DNA from: Ashinkailepas kermadecensis
Taxonomy: Eukaryota; Arthropoda; Thecostraca; Neolepadidae
Assembly (NCBI GenBank): GCA_034440615.1
Contig: JAOTOM010004311.1
Coordinates: 89,501 to 153,500, forward strand
Direction of reading: 5' to 3'
Length of the DNA stretch: 64,000 nt
The translations under genes were made by a program, and so were the position numbers. Below the pieces are notes generated by a model that did not search any database, was not told the DNA's origin, and saw only the letters and a program-made list of their open reading frames with translations. Positions 43,560 through 55,770 of this stretch are shown here, one piece after another. How positions within the stretch are numbered: the first letter of the stretch is position 1; each line of letters begins with the position of its first letter.

Positions 43560-43905
43560 CACTCAACTCCTCACGCCAGCGTCCCCGGGCCACGCAACTC
43601 CTCACGCCAGCGTCTCCGAGCCACGCAACTCTTCACGCCAGCGTCCCTGAGCCACGCAACTCCTCACGCCAGTGTCTTCGTGCCACGCAACTCTTCACGC
43701 CAGCGTCCCTGAGCCACGCAACTCCTCACGCCAGTGTCCCCGAACCACGCAAATCCACACGCCAGCGTCTCCGAGCCACGCACCTCCCCGCGTCAGCGTC
43801 TCCGAGCCACACAACTCCTCACGCCAGCATCTCCGAGCCACACAACTCCTCCCGCCAGCGTCCCCGAGCCACGCAACTCCTCACGCCAGCGTCCCCAAGC
43901 CATGC
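43560..43905. repeat. Minisatellite, 31-bp unit x~11
   Basis: The unit has CACGCAACTCCTCACGCCAG and CGTCCCCGAGC. The period is exactly 31 where measured. CTTCACGCC and CATCTCCGAGCC variants are scattered. Confidence 0.94.
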
Positions 43906-44046
43906 GCGCACTCGACGCTCTTCCCCGTGACCTAACGGACTTGGCCGATTCACCGGCGGCCACAGGAGCGTATTGTTCCGGGCGTCACTCTGGGCGGGCT
44001 CGAGCCACGTTCGGCGGATTAACGGCTCGGTGACCGGCGCCACCGG

Positions 44047-44103
44047 GCGCAAAATGACCTTGGCAGTCGACGCGCCCCTAAACTCCAATCCACCACCACC
44101 ACC
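44047..44103 (+). mobile_element. Family B element, 57 bp
   Basis: Perfect 14-bp TSD, ACCGGCGCCACCGG, at 44033-44046 and 44104-44117. Body GCGCAAAATGACC, GTCGACGCGCCCCTAAACTC. Its tail has become CCACCACCACCA. Confidence 0.9.
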
Positions 44104-44124
44104 ACCGGCGCCACCGGTCGTGTG

Positions 44125-44510
44125 TCATCCGTGACCGCGCCGAGAGCCCCCTGGCGGGACGGTCATTAGCGGGCGGGCCAGGTCAGTGTTGCGGCGACGA
44201 GAGCCCCCTCTCATAGGAGCCCTCTGTCGGCACGTTCATTAGCGGGCTGTACTGGGTACTGGGCGTGCCGGGCCAGTGTTACCGCGCCGAGAGCCCCCTC
44301 TGGCGGTGCGTTCATTAGCGGGCGGTACTGGGTACTGGGGTGAGTCAGTGTTACCGTACCGAGAGCCCCCCTCTGTCGGTACGTTCATTAGCGGACGGTA
44401 CTGGGTACTGGGGTGAGTCAGTGTTACCGTACCGAGAGCCCCCTCTGTCGGTACGTTCATTAGCGGACGGTACTGGGTACTGGGTGGGTCAGGTCAGTGT
44501 TACCGCGCCG
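44125..44510. repeat. Minisatellite, ~72-bp unit x~5
   Basis: The unit has AGTGTTACCGTACCGAGAGC, CCCTCTGTCGGTACGTTC and ATTAGCGGACGGTACTGGGT. Every unit carries CATTAGCGG, the reverse of the CCGCTAATG word seen in several GC-rich unique blocks. Confidence 0.93.
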
Positions 44511-46759
44511 CCCCCAGGCCCGAATCTCGGGGACTGGGCGGGTCGCGCATGGTCTGAGGTGGTACCCCAGGCACGTGTACCGCTGCCGTTGGGTAACGTA
44601 TGACAGTGGATTACCCGCGAGCAGAGACAGGGACCAGTCTCCGCATGCCCTGCTCGGAAAGGTGTTTGTCAATCTTGTGACGTTGCAAAAAAGGAGTTGC
44701 AATTGTTGGTTGCTGCGTTTTTGGGATGCTGCACGTGCATTGTGTCTGACACGACCAGGAGTGGAATCCTCCCCAAATGCCATGGGATCTGTTAACATGT
44801 TCATTTTGATGCCTTTAGATTGGTATGCTGCTCGTATGTCAACACTTTGAACCGTCATCTCTAGTAGGCACGCATAGTTTGTTTGAACACCACTGGTGTT
44901 CGCGCTCGCTGACTTACGATTTCAAAGTAATCACGTCGTGGCTTGCCTTAATGCATATGAATACGAATCATACTTGTTGTATCTCTGTACAAATGTTAAC
45001 CTCAAGCATCGTGGTATATGCCACCATGCGCCACAGTATTAGGTATTAGGTGGGATTTCTCCCCTGCCCAAAAGTTGTACCCGCTTGCGATACATCCACG
45101 AGTGAGAACAGTAAGCCATCCGGTGTCCAGCGACATCGGTAGGCCTTTCCAGTCACAATTTGGTCACGTCACATTCTGTCAGCATGACTATTTCTTCCTA
45201 TTTATCGTGATTTCGTTGTGTTTCGTAGCCTTGTATGCAATACTCAGTGTAAATTTGCTTTGAACATTCATTTCAGTGCTGTTTCGGTGGTCAGGTTGAA
45301 GGATTATTAAACCATATTAATTCTCAATATTCTTGCATATTTTGTCCCCGTCGTCCCACTCCCTCAATCAAAATGTTTTAAAATATGTCCCACACTATCC
45401 CAGTCCCTCAGCGTCACAGCGGTCAACGTGCTACGCAAGGTAAGAAACGTGAATACAAACAAAAGGAGCATGTTATTTTTTGGGGGGATAGAGCGCCGAT
45501 AAAACGGTCCCAAACTACTATGATGAATAACTGACGGATGTATAAGCACGCGTGTGCGCTAAAAATATATGCCATATGAAACACTGCATTCATTTTTATA
45601 GTTCAAGATCATTAAGTCTTTCCGAAATGGCTTTTATATCGGAAAAATTGGACCCACCCCTGACCTCCGCTGACATTGTCCACCTTCATTTCAGGGACAC
45701 TAGCCCCCAGCCCCATCGGGGTTTCTACTTATGGACATGACAAAGCGGTTGGCCGAATATGTGTTTTCTAGCATTGCAATTAGATCATGCGGAAATAAAG
45801 CTCCGGTGCAATCCTGACAAAGGTAAACAAGCATTGCCATTAGATGTGGCGGTCCGGCAGTGGTGCTCCCGTGCTTCTCCGCTGACCCGGGCTGACTCGC
45901 CTGTCGTAGCGCTCCGTAAACGACGTTGAACGCTCTCTGTCTGGAATTGGTCGCGCCGTCGGCTGTCGACTGTCGGCTGTCCTGCGCCGCGTTGTCGTTT
46001 GTCACCGGCGATTGCCTCCCGTGGAAGCGACCGACGGGCTAATTGTGGCAGAGGTCGTGCCCAATAACCAGCCGCTCCATTGTTGGCGACTGGACGCTCC
46101 GACACAGTGCAGGTGGGCGGGCGGCTGATGGGCCGGGAAAGCCGGGTTCGAGCCCGGAGGCCGGCCGCGCATTGTTTGCGCTTCCGCTCGACAAAGGCGG
46201 CGCCGACGCGATTGTTGTGGGCTGGGAGAGAGCGTCATGAGCGTGTTGGCATTGTGTGATGGTCGGGGTTTACGATGCACTGCTTGTTTGGACTTCTACA
46301 CAAGGCGTGTAAGAATAGGACCTGTGGGGGATGGGGAGGAAAGAGACTGCCCGCGAGCTTTCGGCGGAATGTCAATATAAGGGCCGCTGTGAAAAGATCA
46401 GTACCGATAACGTCCACCAAAATCGTGGTGGAATTACAGCTACTGACAGCCACTTCTCCCTTACCTTCTCTATCGCATCGGCATTAATAAGAAGGCAAAG
46501 CAAAGCGGAGGAAATACAACCGCGTGAGCACGTAAGTCTGCCTGCAGCTGGGCTATCAAAGCCACCGCCGGGACGGGTACGTGCAGCACGGACGCTTTAC
46601 TTAGTTCTCTTCTCTTAGTTCTAGCGCGCCGCTCACGACGGGGGGACGCCGCAGGCGACGCCCCCTCGGCGGGGGCGTCGCCAGCTTCGTAGTCCCTGCC
46701 TCTCTCCAGCACGGGGAATTTGGTCATGCAAGCTGATCACTGATAAATAATGTAGCAAC
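44511..46759. other. Unique sequence, 2.2 kb without arrays
   Basis: This is one of the longest stretches without recognised repeats. Base composition is mixed, AT-rich at 44830-45340 and GC-rich at 45890-46200. The longest frames are about 100-130 codons on either strand with no recognisable motif. I cannot support an exon here. Confidence 0.4.
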
Positions 46760-47140
46760 CGCCCGTCTTTGATCATCCTCCTGCCGTCTTCATCAGATCT
46801 GTCACAGGGCATGCAGCAGTGACCGCCAGCCCGCTTTTGATCATCCCCCTGCCGTCCTCTTCAGATCTGCCATATGTCGTGCAGTGACCGCCAGCCCATC
46901 CTTGATCATCCCCCTGCCGTCTTCATCAGCTCTGCCACAGATCATGTAGTGACCGCCAGCCCGCCTTTGATCATCCCCTGCCGTCCTCAACAGCTCTGTC
47001 ACAGATTATGCAGCAGTGACCGTCAGCCTGCCTTTAATCATCCACCTGCCGTCTTCATCAGCTCTGCCACCGATCATGTAGTGACTGCCAGCTTGTCTTT
47101 GATCATTCCCCTGCCGTCCTGATCAGATCTGCCACATATA
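46760..47140. repeat. Minisatellite, 65-68 bp unit x~6
   Basis: TTGATCATCCCCCTGCCGTC begins units near 46769, 46837, 46902, 46967, 47034 and 47099. The rest of the unit has TCATCAGCTCTGCCACAG and GTAGTGACCGCCAGCC. TGATCA is a palindrome present in most units. Confidence 0.92.
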
Positions 47141-47291
47141 TTTCCTATCGGTGATATAAAAAAATTCCCTGAATGATTGTAGGACTGAAAATTTTCTTTG
47201 ATTTGTATTTTACCTGTTTGGAAATTTAATTAACTTGATCTTCACTGTCCAGGAAAGACTTCTGGTTAGGACAATTGTGAAGCTATATTCC

Positions 47292-47347
47292 GACGTTTCT
47301 ACCTTAGGTAGAAACGTCTAACGTCTAACGTCTAACGTCGAAACGTC
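47292..47347. other. 27-bp near-perfect palindrome and TAACGTC repeats
   Basis: GACGTTTCTACCT (47292-47304) and AGGTAGAAACGTC (47306-47318) are exact reverse complements around a single T. The right arm runs into four or five copies of CTAACGTC or CGAAACGTC. Confidence 0.88.
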
Positions 47348-47960
47348 AAAATATAAGTTCCCAATTTTCCGAACCTGGAGTCTTTCCGGGACAGTGAAGT
47401 CAATTTGTTTTGTCAATGTTTTTTTTGTTTGTTTGTTTTGTTTTATCTTTCTACATTCATGAATTCCAACCAGGAAGCACGGGTCTTCCTGAACTATGTA
47501 CGATGATTTTCAATTTTGGTTTTCCGGTGCAGTGGGTCATGTTAAAGTCAATATGATTTGCTGAGCTCGGGAGTCGCCCGTTCGTCTCCCTCCAGCTGGG
47601 CCTGGCCAGTGCCCCGAGCCGCTTATTTACCCCCCGATGTGACACGCCGGCAGCGGCCTGACCTGGCCGGCACGGTACATTGTTGGCCGTGGCCACCACA
47701 CCGGGCCACGGCCGCCCCTAGTTGCCCGTCGAGACGGACGACCGCCGCCTGATTAAGCCGAAATTGAGTCGGCTTACGGGCCGTAATGAGTCTCGGCCGT
47801 AGTTGAGCCGGCGTAATGAGATGGGCGGGTGGCGGGGCACGCGCTCGCGGTGGAACCACCGTCTTCAGGAGGCAGCCGCTCCGCACGCCGTGCGAGGCCG
47901 CGGGAGAGGGCCGCGCCCTATGTGGCCCTCGGCCTATGTGGCCCTCGGCGATGCCCTGCT
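47348..47960. other. Unique sequence
   Basis: A T/GTTT-rich tract at 47408-47445, then GC-rich DNA to the 12-bp array. No gene recognised. Confidence 0.4.
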
Positions 47961-48214
47961 TCCCGGTGTATCGCCCGGTGTATCGCCCGGTGTATCGCCC
48001 GGTGTATCGCCCGGTGTATCGCCCGGTGTATCGCCCGGTGTATCGCCCGGCGTATCGCCCGGTGTATTGCCCGGTGTATCGCCCGGTGTATCGCCCGGTG
48101 TATCGCCCGGTGTATTGCCAGGCGTATCGCCCGGTGTATCGCCCGGCGTATCGCCCGGTGTATCGCCCGGTGTATTGCCCGGTGTATCGCCCGGTGTATC
48201 GCCCGGTGTATCGC
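47961..48214. repeat. Minisatellite, 12-bp CGCCCGGTGTAT x~21
   Basis: Highly regular; the only changes are GTGTAT/GCGTAT, TCGCCC/TTGCCC and one CCAGG. In one plus frame it reads Ser-Pro-Gly-Val repeats, but the other plus frames (YRPV, IARC) and a minus frame are open too. Confidence 0.96.
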
Positions 48215-49375
48215 CATGTGTGCGTGTGTGTGGCTGTGGTTTGTTTGATAGTTCTGTGGTGGCGGGAGGCCTGGCGGATCCAGCTGTCGGCTTTGCGTGG
48301 AGCCAACACCGTGTGTCATGAGCTAAATATAAATAGTCCCAGGTGGCCAGTGATGCACCGGTTATGTCCCTTCAGCTGTAAGGATTTGAACATATTTGGA
48401 GTGCCATATGTGCCAGAGGAAGTGCATCGAATGAAACGTTTTTTCTTCTGCTATACAATGCTGCCATTTTTTGTATTATTATAGTAAATCATAAATCATC
48501 TTTGGTCAAGGTTGGTTAGAGGCCGGGAGCATGCCAGAAAAGGCCCCCTGGATTCGCCAGTTGTGGTGCGCGCTGATTCTCTGCAGTTCTGCTGTGATTG
48601 ACCAGAGTACCATTCGCTTCTTTGTGCACCAGCCCGTGCTACACAAGTCCTATCAGGTAATTGTGGTCACCAAATGTGGTCACCGCCTAAGGATCATCGG
48701 TCGACGTCACCTTAATCTCCAAAACAACACAAGTCCTGTGGATGGGTATGCTCGGACGATTTTGTATTCCTACATCTGAACTGCGCCGGTGACGTGCTAG
48801 AAAGTAAACGTCGTCTTAGGTATCCATGGGTTCCCAAAACATCAATCTTGAATGACAATTACCTTATCGGCATAAGCTGCAGGCACGGACGCGTATCAAA
48901 TCAGCTTCTGAACACTCATCCTCCAACTGTTTGCCGATTACCGATTCTCTGCTCACAACGAGTCGTTTGTCGTTAATGGTGCGTGAACGAGGTCGGCCAC
49001 TGATCCCGCTGCTCGTTATTCTCCTCCGTGAATGATTTCCCAACTAACGATGCCATAAACAACCCGATGGAGCCGAATGTAACAATGGCGGTCCTCGGCT
49101 GCACTATCGCCACGACGTTTGTCGACGTCTCATCGGCTGCGTCCGTTCTGTTGTTGTCATCTCCAGGCTTAATTAAGGTGTGGTGCCAGGCTGGCTGCCG
49201 CTTGGGGTGTTGATTCTCATTTAATTCCACCCGGTTAATGTCATGGTAGTGTCGGTGACTCACGAGCTGTGGCCGTGGGCTCACCGGCAGAGACATGTGT
49301 GACGTCTGAGGTATGTGGCGGCCTTGTGGTATGCGGCGGTCTATCAAACAGCAGCGTGCCTCCTGTAGTCGAGCT
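48215..49375. other. Unique sequence
   Basis: AT-mixed DNA, with no recognised coding similarity. A plus frame of 82 codons (48531-48779) has no known motif. Confidence 0.4.
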
Positions 49376-49530
49376 GCCAGTCACCAGTACAACACTACCA
49401 GTCACCAGAGTGCCACCACCAGTCACCAACACGCCACCAGTCACCAACACGCCACCAGTCACCAACACGCCACCAGTCACCAACACGCCACCAGTCACCA
49501 GTACGCCACCAGTCACCAGTACGCCTGGTT
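49376..49530. repeat. 18-bp CACCAGTCACCAACACGC repeat x~8
   Basis: The central units are identical and the edge units carry AGTACGC or AGTACAACACT. A CAGCAGCTGATGCAGCTGAT tract follows at about 49545-49610. Confidence 0.94.
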
Positions 49531-49742
49531 GGATGGCCGGCGAGGCAGCTGCTGCCACAGCAGCTGATGCAGCTGATGACACAGCAGCTGATTCAGCTGG
49601 TCAGCTGCCGAGCTGCTGACCTCCGGTTCGGGATCGGCATGTCTCACTCGATGCCGGTGCTGACAGCCGTAGCTGTGAGATAGCGGAAGATCGTGGTGGT
49701 CGGGCGCGGGCAGGGGTACAGCGGGGAGGCGGCAGCAGTGAA

Positions 49743-50176
49743 CTTGTAATGGTCTGCCTCAAGGCACGGCTTGTAATGGTCTGCCTCAAGGCACGGCTTG
49801 TAATGGTCTGCCTCAAGGCACGGCTTGTAATGGTCTGCCTCAAGGCACGGCTTGTAATGGTCTGCCTCAAGGCACGGCTTGTAATGGTCTGCCTCAAGGC
49901 ACGGCTTGTAATGGTCTGCCTCAAGGCACGGCTTGTAATGGTCTGCCTCAAGGCACGGCTTGTAATGGTCTGCCTCAAGGCACGGCTTGTAATGGTCTGC
50001 CTCAAGGCACGGCTTGTAATGGTCTGCCTCAAGGCACGGCTTGTAATGGTCTGCCTCAAGGCACGGCTTGTAATGGTCTGCCTCAAGGCACGGCTTGTAA
50101 TGGTCTGCCTCAAGGCACGGCTTGTAATGGTCTGCCTCAAGGCACGGCTTGTAATGGTCTGCCTCAAGGCACGGCT
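49743..50176. repeat. Minisatellite, 27-bp unit x16, essentially homogeneous
   Basis: Sixteen units of CTTGTAATGGTCTGCCTC followed by AAGGCACGG show no visible substitution between them. It reads as nine-residue repeats in a plus frame and in two minus frames. Such uniformity points to very recent expansion or ongoing homogenisation, or to an assembly choice of copy number. Confidence 0.97.
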
Positions 50177-51831
50177 CGACAGCTGATTGCGGTTGGTTAA
50201 GTGTGACGTCACCTAGTTCCACCAATGTGGCTGGTTGGCCCGTCTTCTGCGCAACAAAGTTGTTTCCCTCACCTCACGAGAAGCGGCTGGATTAAGCAGG
50301 TGCATAGAGAAGCTACGCTGGATATTTCTGTGTGCGGCTGTGATGAGTTGTTCGCACCGGGATGCGGGTCAGCTGCATTGCCTAATGCTATCGATGCGCG
50401 CCTGATAACGTGACGAAGGAGTGTCGCTCCTCCAGCCGAGAGAGGAGGGAGGGGGACCTGTGTTCACATGCGTGGGCTACAGTCTGAGCAGACATTGCAC
50501 AAGGCTATCGCGCGACGAGAAAATAACCGCAGGCCAACCGCCACGCCCACCACCACATGTGCCCACTCCAGTGCCGATGTCATACGTATCATATCCCGTC
50601 TACAGGGGTATCTCCGAGGGATTACCCGGATAGTCTATTTCATGTTTTCTAGGGAAGACGTATAAAGATGAAGGCATATCAGTGTTTAGTTTGTGTTGTG
50701 CTTTGTCAGGTGAGGGAATTGGGGTGTTGGCGAGCGGGAGCGCATCGAAATTGAAGGAGCCGTACGAGGTTAATAACCGCTGCGCACGGCTGTATTTGCC
50801 GTTGGGTCTGTGCCGTGCCTGTTGTTGGCCCGCCTGCCCCAGCTGCCAGCCGGATAAATATGTCACGTGGAATGACCTTGACGAAGAATGTGCAGTGTCA
50901 TGGGTGGGGACGACGTTGAAGCGCTGTCGTAGCCAGGTGGGTCTCCGAGGTGGCCTTCAGCGCGAGGAAAGGGCGTGGAGAATGCTGTCGTCAGTTAGTT
51001 GTTGGTGTTTCCTCCGGGGACGCTGATAACCCGGATCATTTTGCGTCCATGACGGGAGGCTTCATCGTCTCCAGGCTGAGACAGCAGCGTTCAGTCTCGT
51101 ATTCGAGTGTCTCTGACTGGTGATAGACCGTGTGACAATTTCCGTGTTCAAGGCATGTACATATTTATCCGGATACAATGGTCTCCGGGTCAAACATCGG
51201 TATTTGTCGCAGCGACATGCGGACGCTGCCTGGTCATGCCAACGTCGAACGTCGATTTGTGTACCTTTGAGGAGCTTCGGGCGCCCAATGTCGGCTCGGC
51301 CTCCAATAATTCAAATGTTTAACCCGGGACCACCATGGGGGTCCCGTTTCCCCACGTATTACCCCAGCCACACGAATTTCAGAGCCTGGCGCCCTGGCGC
51401 ATGTGGTCGCCGACCGTCATGCAGGTGACGTACCACACATGCTTCCAGTCGAAGGCTGGCGGGACCATTCTCTACGGGGACCGTCTCGCGCCGCCGTCAC
51501 GCTTCGGTTCGGGCACCGTGACCGGTACAATCACGTCTAGTTGGGCCGGGTTCGCACGCACAGTCCGACCCGGCGGAGGGCCCGCAGTCGGCCGGCGCAG
51601 CCTTTGTCGGCGCCGCGTCTCCTCGCCGGCCGTCGGTGATTTATCCGTCTGTCGTGGCGTCCCGGCGCGCGCCTGCGGTACCGGCGCAGCCACAATGGGC
51701 GGCGCGCGGCCCGCCGGGCGCGCTGACAAACGCCGGCGCGGCGGCGGCTCGAACCGGCCGCCCGCGAGCCGCGACCTGCCGCCCGCGACCTGCCGCCCGC
51801 CGCCCGCGACCCTCCGCCCGCGACCCGCCGC
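50177..51831. other. Unique sequence, GC-rich toward the end
   Basis: No repeats until about 51770, where GCCCGCGACCTGCCGCCCGC-type words appear just before the MITE. CACAATGGGCGGCGCG is near 51690. No gene is supported. Confidence 0.4.
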
Positions 51832-51839
51832 CCGCGACC

Positions 51840-52317
51840 CAGTGTTAAAATAATGGTTTTTCGTTAGGTGCGAAATGTTGAAGTGAGTACTGTAGGATGT
51901 CGAAATTCGCCATGGAAACGGTGTCGCGTAGCTTAACTTATCAGTTCTTCGCATACAATTTTGATCCAACAGCGTACGCATACGTGCACCTTTTTCCTTT
52001 TATTTGATATAAATAATTCAGGATAATTATTTTAGCAATGACGATGCAAAATTCCTATCCTTATTAACTGATATTGTATAACAGATCGCATCACAGGTAA
52101 TCCTTTTACTTAAAATTGTGCTCAGAGATATTCATGAATCACAATCCTCAATGGTGAGCATAGGCATAATCAACAAGATTCCGTTAGAAATTAGATGCGA
52201 AGACTTCATGGAGACTCATCACGAAGCACGATGTCTATGCTTCGCTGGGAGGGATGTCGATTCAGTGTTGAGTGAGTGTGGTATATTCCATCTTATTTCA
52301 CGAGAAGTGTATCAGTG
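51840..52317 (+). mobile_element. hAT-like MITE, 478 bp
   Basis: Left end CAGTGTTAAAATAATGG and right subterminal GGTATATTCCATC. The inner words match the copy at 25371: GGTTTTTCGTTAGGTG, AGGATGTCGAAATTCGCC, CAGGTAATCC and GAAGCACGATGTC. The terminal CACTG has changed to CAGTG. Flanking octamers CCGCGACC and CCGCCCGC are only partly alike, so the TSD is decayed or lies in repetitive DNA. Confidence 0.78.
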
Positions 52318-52325
52318 CCGCCCGC

Positions 52326-53306
52326 CGCCCGCCGCCCGCCGCTGCCGCTTGTTGTTTGCGCGGCGGCGCCCGACGCACTGAACCAGTGACGTCGGGTCGG
52401 GCGGGAAGGTGTCCCGGCGCGTGATTGATTGTGCCGCCGAGTGCCGCGGCACAGGTGGTGAAAAGGCGTCCGTGCAGGCTGCCATGAGCGTTTCGGTGAG
52501 ATGATGAGTGGCGGCGGAAGCGCCGACGGCAAGACGGCTGCGTTTTTCATCGGCGGCGGCCGGGTTGAGAGTGGCCGCTGTGCCCGGGTCAGAGTGGCCG
52601 CTGTGCCCGGCGGCGGTGTGCTGTCGCCTCGGTGCGAGCTTTTGTGAGTGGGTGGAATTTCGCCCCCCGTGGATCAAGGGCATGGATATCGATCAACCGT
52701 AATTGCTCGCAGAGTGGTTGGCCGTCATCATTATGCGGCTGTCCCAGCGCCGGATCGCGAGTGGATCGCCGGCGTCTGCCTCTGATACCGGGTCCAGTGC
52801 ACATTGGAACGACTTTGTGTCACGCGACCGTCGCCAAGTCGGCGAAAAATCCAGGAGTAGCTGTTTCATGGCGGATGGCTGGCGGTAGTGGCGTTTGAAC
52901 TGGCTGGACGGCGAGCAGAATCGACAGTCCTCGTCGGATTCGGAGAATTTCGGTATCAGCCGTTTTGTTGGAACGCGCCAGTTCAGAATGGCGTCCCCGA
53001 ATGGCGAGATCGTTCCGACTCCACTGAGCGCCGCTTGGACGATATCAGGACCGTCTGCCCCCGGCTGCGGTTACACCGATTGGAAGCTGTTGGGAGTTAA
53101 TCATGTTTGAGTCGTTTCCTTCAACGCAACGTCATGTGCGTAGTGTTAAGCTTATAAAATTATGTGCGGACGGGGCCCCCATCTCCAAGCCTCTCCCACC
53201 TTCTCGAGCCCGAGATCGTTCCGTCCAGCCTGAAGGCGTTCCGTTCCGTGTTCATAGATCTGTCCACCACCTGTGGCCAGCCCTGGTCTGGCTAGTTCCC
53301 CACGGT
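52326..53306. other. Unique sequence
   Basis: GC-rich start with GAGTGGCCGCTGTGCCCG duplicated at about 52568 and 52591. No coding similarity. Confidence 0.4.
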
Positions 53307-54015
53307 TCTGTTAACGGTGATCTCCGCTGTGCTGTTTGGCCCGTTTGCTATAATCAATGCTGTGCTGTTGAACCTGTTGACTGTGATCCCTGTTATGCTG
53401 TTGGCTCTGTTGACTGTGATCCCTGTTATGCTGTTGGCCCGGTTGACTATGATCTCTGCTGTGTTGTTGGCTATGCTGAATATAATCTCCGCTGTGCTGT
53501 CGACTCTTTTGGTTGTGATCTCCGCTGTGCTGTCGACTCTTTTGGTTGTGATCTCCGCTGTGCTGTTGGCCCGGTTGGCCGTGATCCCAGCTGTGATGTT
53601 GACCCGGTTGACCGTGATCCCTACTATGATGTTGGCCCGGTGCACTGTGATCTCTGCTGTGCTGTTGGCCCGGTTCACTGTGATCCTCTGCTGTGCTGTT
53701 GGCCCGGTTCACTGTGATCTCTGCTGTGCTGTTGGCCCGGTTCACTGTGATCTCTGTTGTGCTGGTGGCCCGGTTGACCTTGATCTCTGTTGTGCTGTTG
53801 GCCCGGTTCACTGTGATCCCTGCTGTGCTGTTGATCCGGTTCACTGTGATCTCTGTTGTGCTGGTGGCCCGGTTGACCGTGATCTCTGTTGTGCTGTTGG
53901 CCCGGTTCACTGTGATCCCTGCTGTGCTGTTGGCCCGGTTCACTGTGATCCCTGCTGTGCTGTTGGCCCGGTTCACTGTGATCCCTGCTGTGCTGTTGGC
54001 CCGGTTCACTGTGAT
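53307..54015. repeat. Minisatellite, 33-bp unit x~21
   Basis: The unit has CCGGTTCACTGTGATCCCTG and CTGTGCTGTTGGC. Units are diverged at the left edge and nearly identical at the right, a common sign of one-sided expansion. The 11-codon unit opens frames on both strands. Confidence 0.95.
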
Positions 54016-54059
54016 CGGCGCGGCGGACCTGCCGCCCGGCCGAGCCTAATGAGCCGGAC

Positions 54060-54850
54060 AGAGCGGCTTCCGTTCCCAGCCGCCGCTGTTTGTCGTCCGT
54101 CGCCCGGCTCGGAGTCTGTGGAGCAGGGTGGGGGTGGGGGGTACCGTATCACTGTGATGCTGCTCGTCTGCCGCCCGGCTCGGAGTCTGTGGAGCAGGGT
54201 GGGGGTGGGGGGTACCATATCACTGGGATGCTGCTCGTCTGCCGCCCGGCTCGGAGTCTGTGGAGCAGGGTGGGGGTGGGGGGTACCGTATCACTGTGAT
54301 GCTGCTCGTCTGCCGCCCGGCTCGGAGTCTGTGGAGCAGGGTGGGGGGTGGGGGGTACCATATCACTGGGATGCTGCTCGTCTGCCGCCCGGCTCGGAGT
54401 CTGTGGAGCAGGGTGTGGGGGGGGGTACCATATCACTGGGATGCTGCTCGTCTGCCGCCCGGCTCGGAGTCTGTGGAGCAGGGTGGGGGTGGGGGGTACC
54501 ATATCACTGGGATGCTGCTCGTCTGCCGCCCGGCTCGGAGTCTGTGGAGCAGGGTGGGGGTGGGGGGTACCATATCACTGGGATGCTGCTCGTCTGCCGC
54601 CCGGCTCGGAGTCTGTGGAGCAGGGTGGGGGTGGGGGGTACCATATCACTGGGATGCTGCTCGTCTGCCGCCCGGCTCGGAGTCTGTGGAGCAGGGTGGG
54701 GTGGTGGGGGACCCGTTTCAAAGGGATGCTGCTCGTCTGCCGCCCGACTCGGGGGGTCTGTGGAGCAGGGTGGGGCGGTAGAGAGCGGGGGCGGTATCAC
54801 TGGGCTGCCGCGCAGCCTCCGCCTGGCTTTGCGACCGTGGAGCAGGGTGG
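54060..54850. repeat. Minisatellite, 71-72 bp unit x~10, G-rich
   Basis: The unit has CTGCCGCCCGGCTCGGAGTC, TGTGGAGCAGGGTGGGGGTG and GGGGGTACCATATCACTGGG. The GGGTGGGGGTGGGGGG block gives each unit G-quadruplex potential on the plus strand. The last units are more diverged. Confidence 0.95.
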
Positions 54851-55009
54851 GCCGGTAAGGTGACCCGCATCACTGGGCTGCTGCGCGTTGCGCTGTGTGC
54901 TGCGACTGAGTTGTTTGCTTTTCACATCACCATCCAAATGTTGAAAGTACACTGGAATATCTAATGAAGAACGGACGAAACTTTGTTCTTGAAGGCCCGC
55001 ATCCAAAAC

Positions 55010-55400
55010 GAAGCTGTTCCTCTCACGTGGTGCTGTTCTCTCACGTGGTGCTGTTCCCTCACGTGGTGTCGTTGCCCTCACGTGGTGCAGTTCCCCTTAT
55101 GTGGTCCATCTCTGTCACGTAGTGCTGTCTCCCTCACGTAGCCCATCTCCCTCACGTAGCCCATCTCTCTCACGTAGTGCCGTCTCCCTCACATGGTGCT
55201 GCTCCTCTCACGTGGTGCAGTTCCCCTCACGTGGTGCCGTTTCCCTCACGTGGCCCATCCCTCTCACGTAGTGCCGTCCCTCTCACGTGGCGCCGTATCC
55301 CTCACGTGGGGCCGTCCCCCTCAGGTGACGCCGTCCCCTTCACGTGGAACCATCTCTCACGTGGCGCCGTCCCCTTCACGTGGCGCCGTCCCTCTTACGC
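55010..55400. repeat. Degenerate 18-21 bp CTCACGTGGTGCTGTTCC array
   Basis: About twenty units, most with CACGTGG and some with CACGTAG. The CACGTG palindrome recurs roughly every 20 bases. Units change gradually from GTGGTGCTGTTC to GTAGCCCATCTC to GTGGCGCCGTCC. Confidence 0.9.
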
Positions 55401-55696
55401 GACCACTGGCGGTTCCCGCGGCTGTCCGTCGCAGCCGTTCGTCTCCTTGCACCGTTGTGCACCGCTGCCGTCGCCTTTCACGTGATAATCGGCATTGTGC
55501 GGCGGCCTTTGTCGCCGCGGCGACACCTGGTTTCCGCCGCAGACGGTCGTGCCTTCTGCCTGCGCTGGTCTGCCTGCCCTGGTCCGCCTGCCCTGGTTCG
55601 CCTGCCCTGCCATGCCGTGCCTGCCTATCTGGTGTGTCTGGACTGTGGCCCTTTAAACCGGCTCCCCCGGCCGCCCCGCTGGGTCGATGTTTTTCT

Positions 55697-55758
<62 letters not shown>

Positions 55759-55770
55759 CGCCGCCGCCGT
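55697..55770. repeat. (CCG)n microsatellite x~23
   Basis: Nearly perfect CCG trinucleotide run. Downstream, a purine tract (GGAGGAGGAGGGAG) covers about 55915-55995. Confidence 0.97.

Noticed and set aside
49743..50176. CRISPR-like array of regular repeats
   Set aside because: The units are directly adjacent with no variable spacers, no cas genes are present and the setting is eukaryotic. The same holds for the other arrays.
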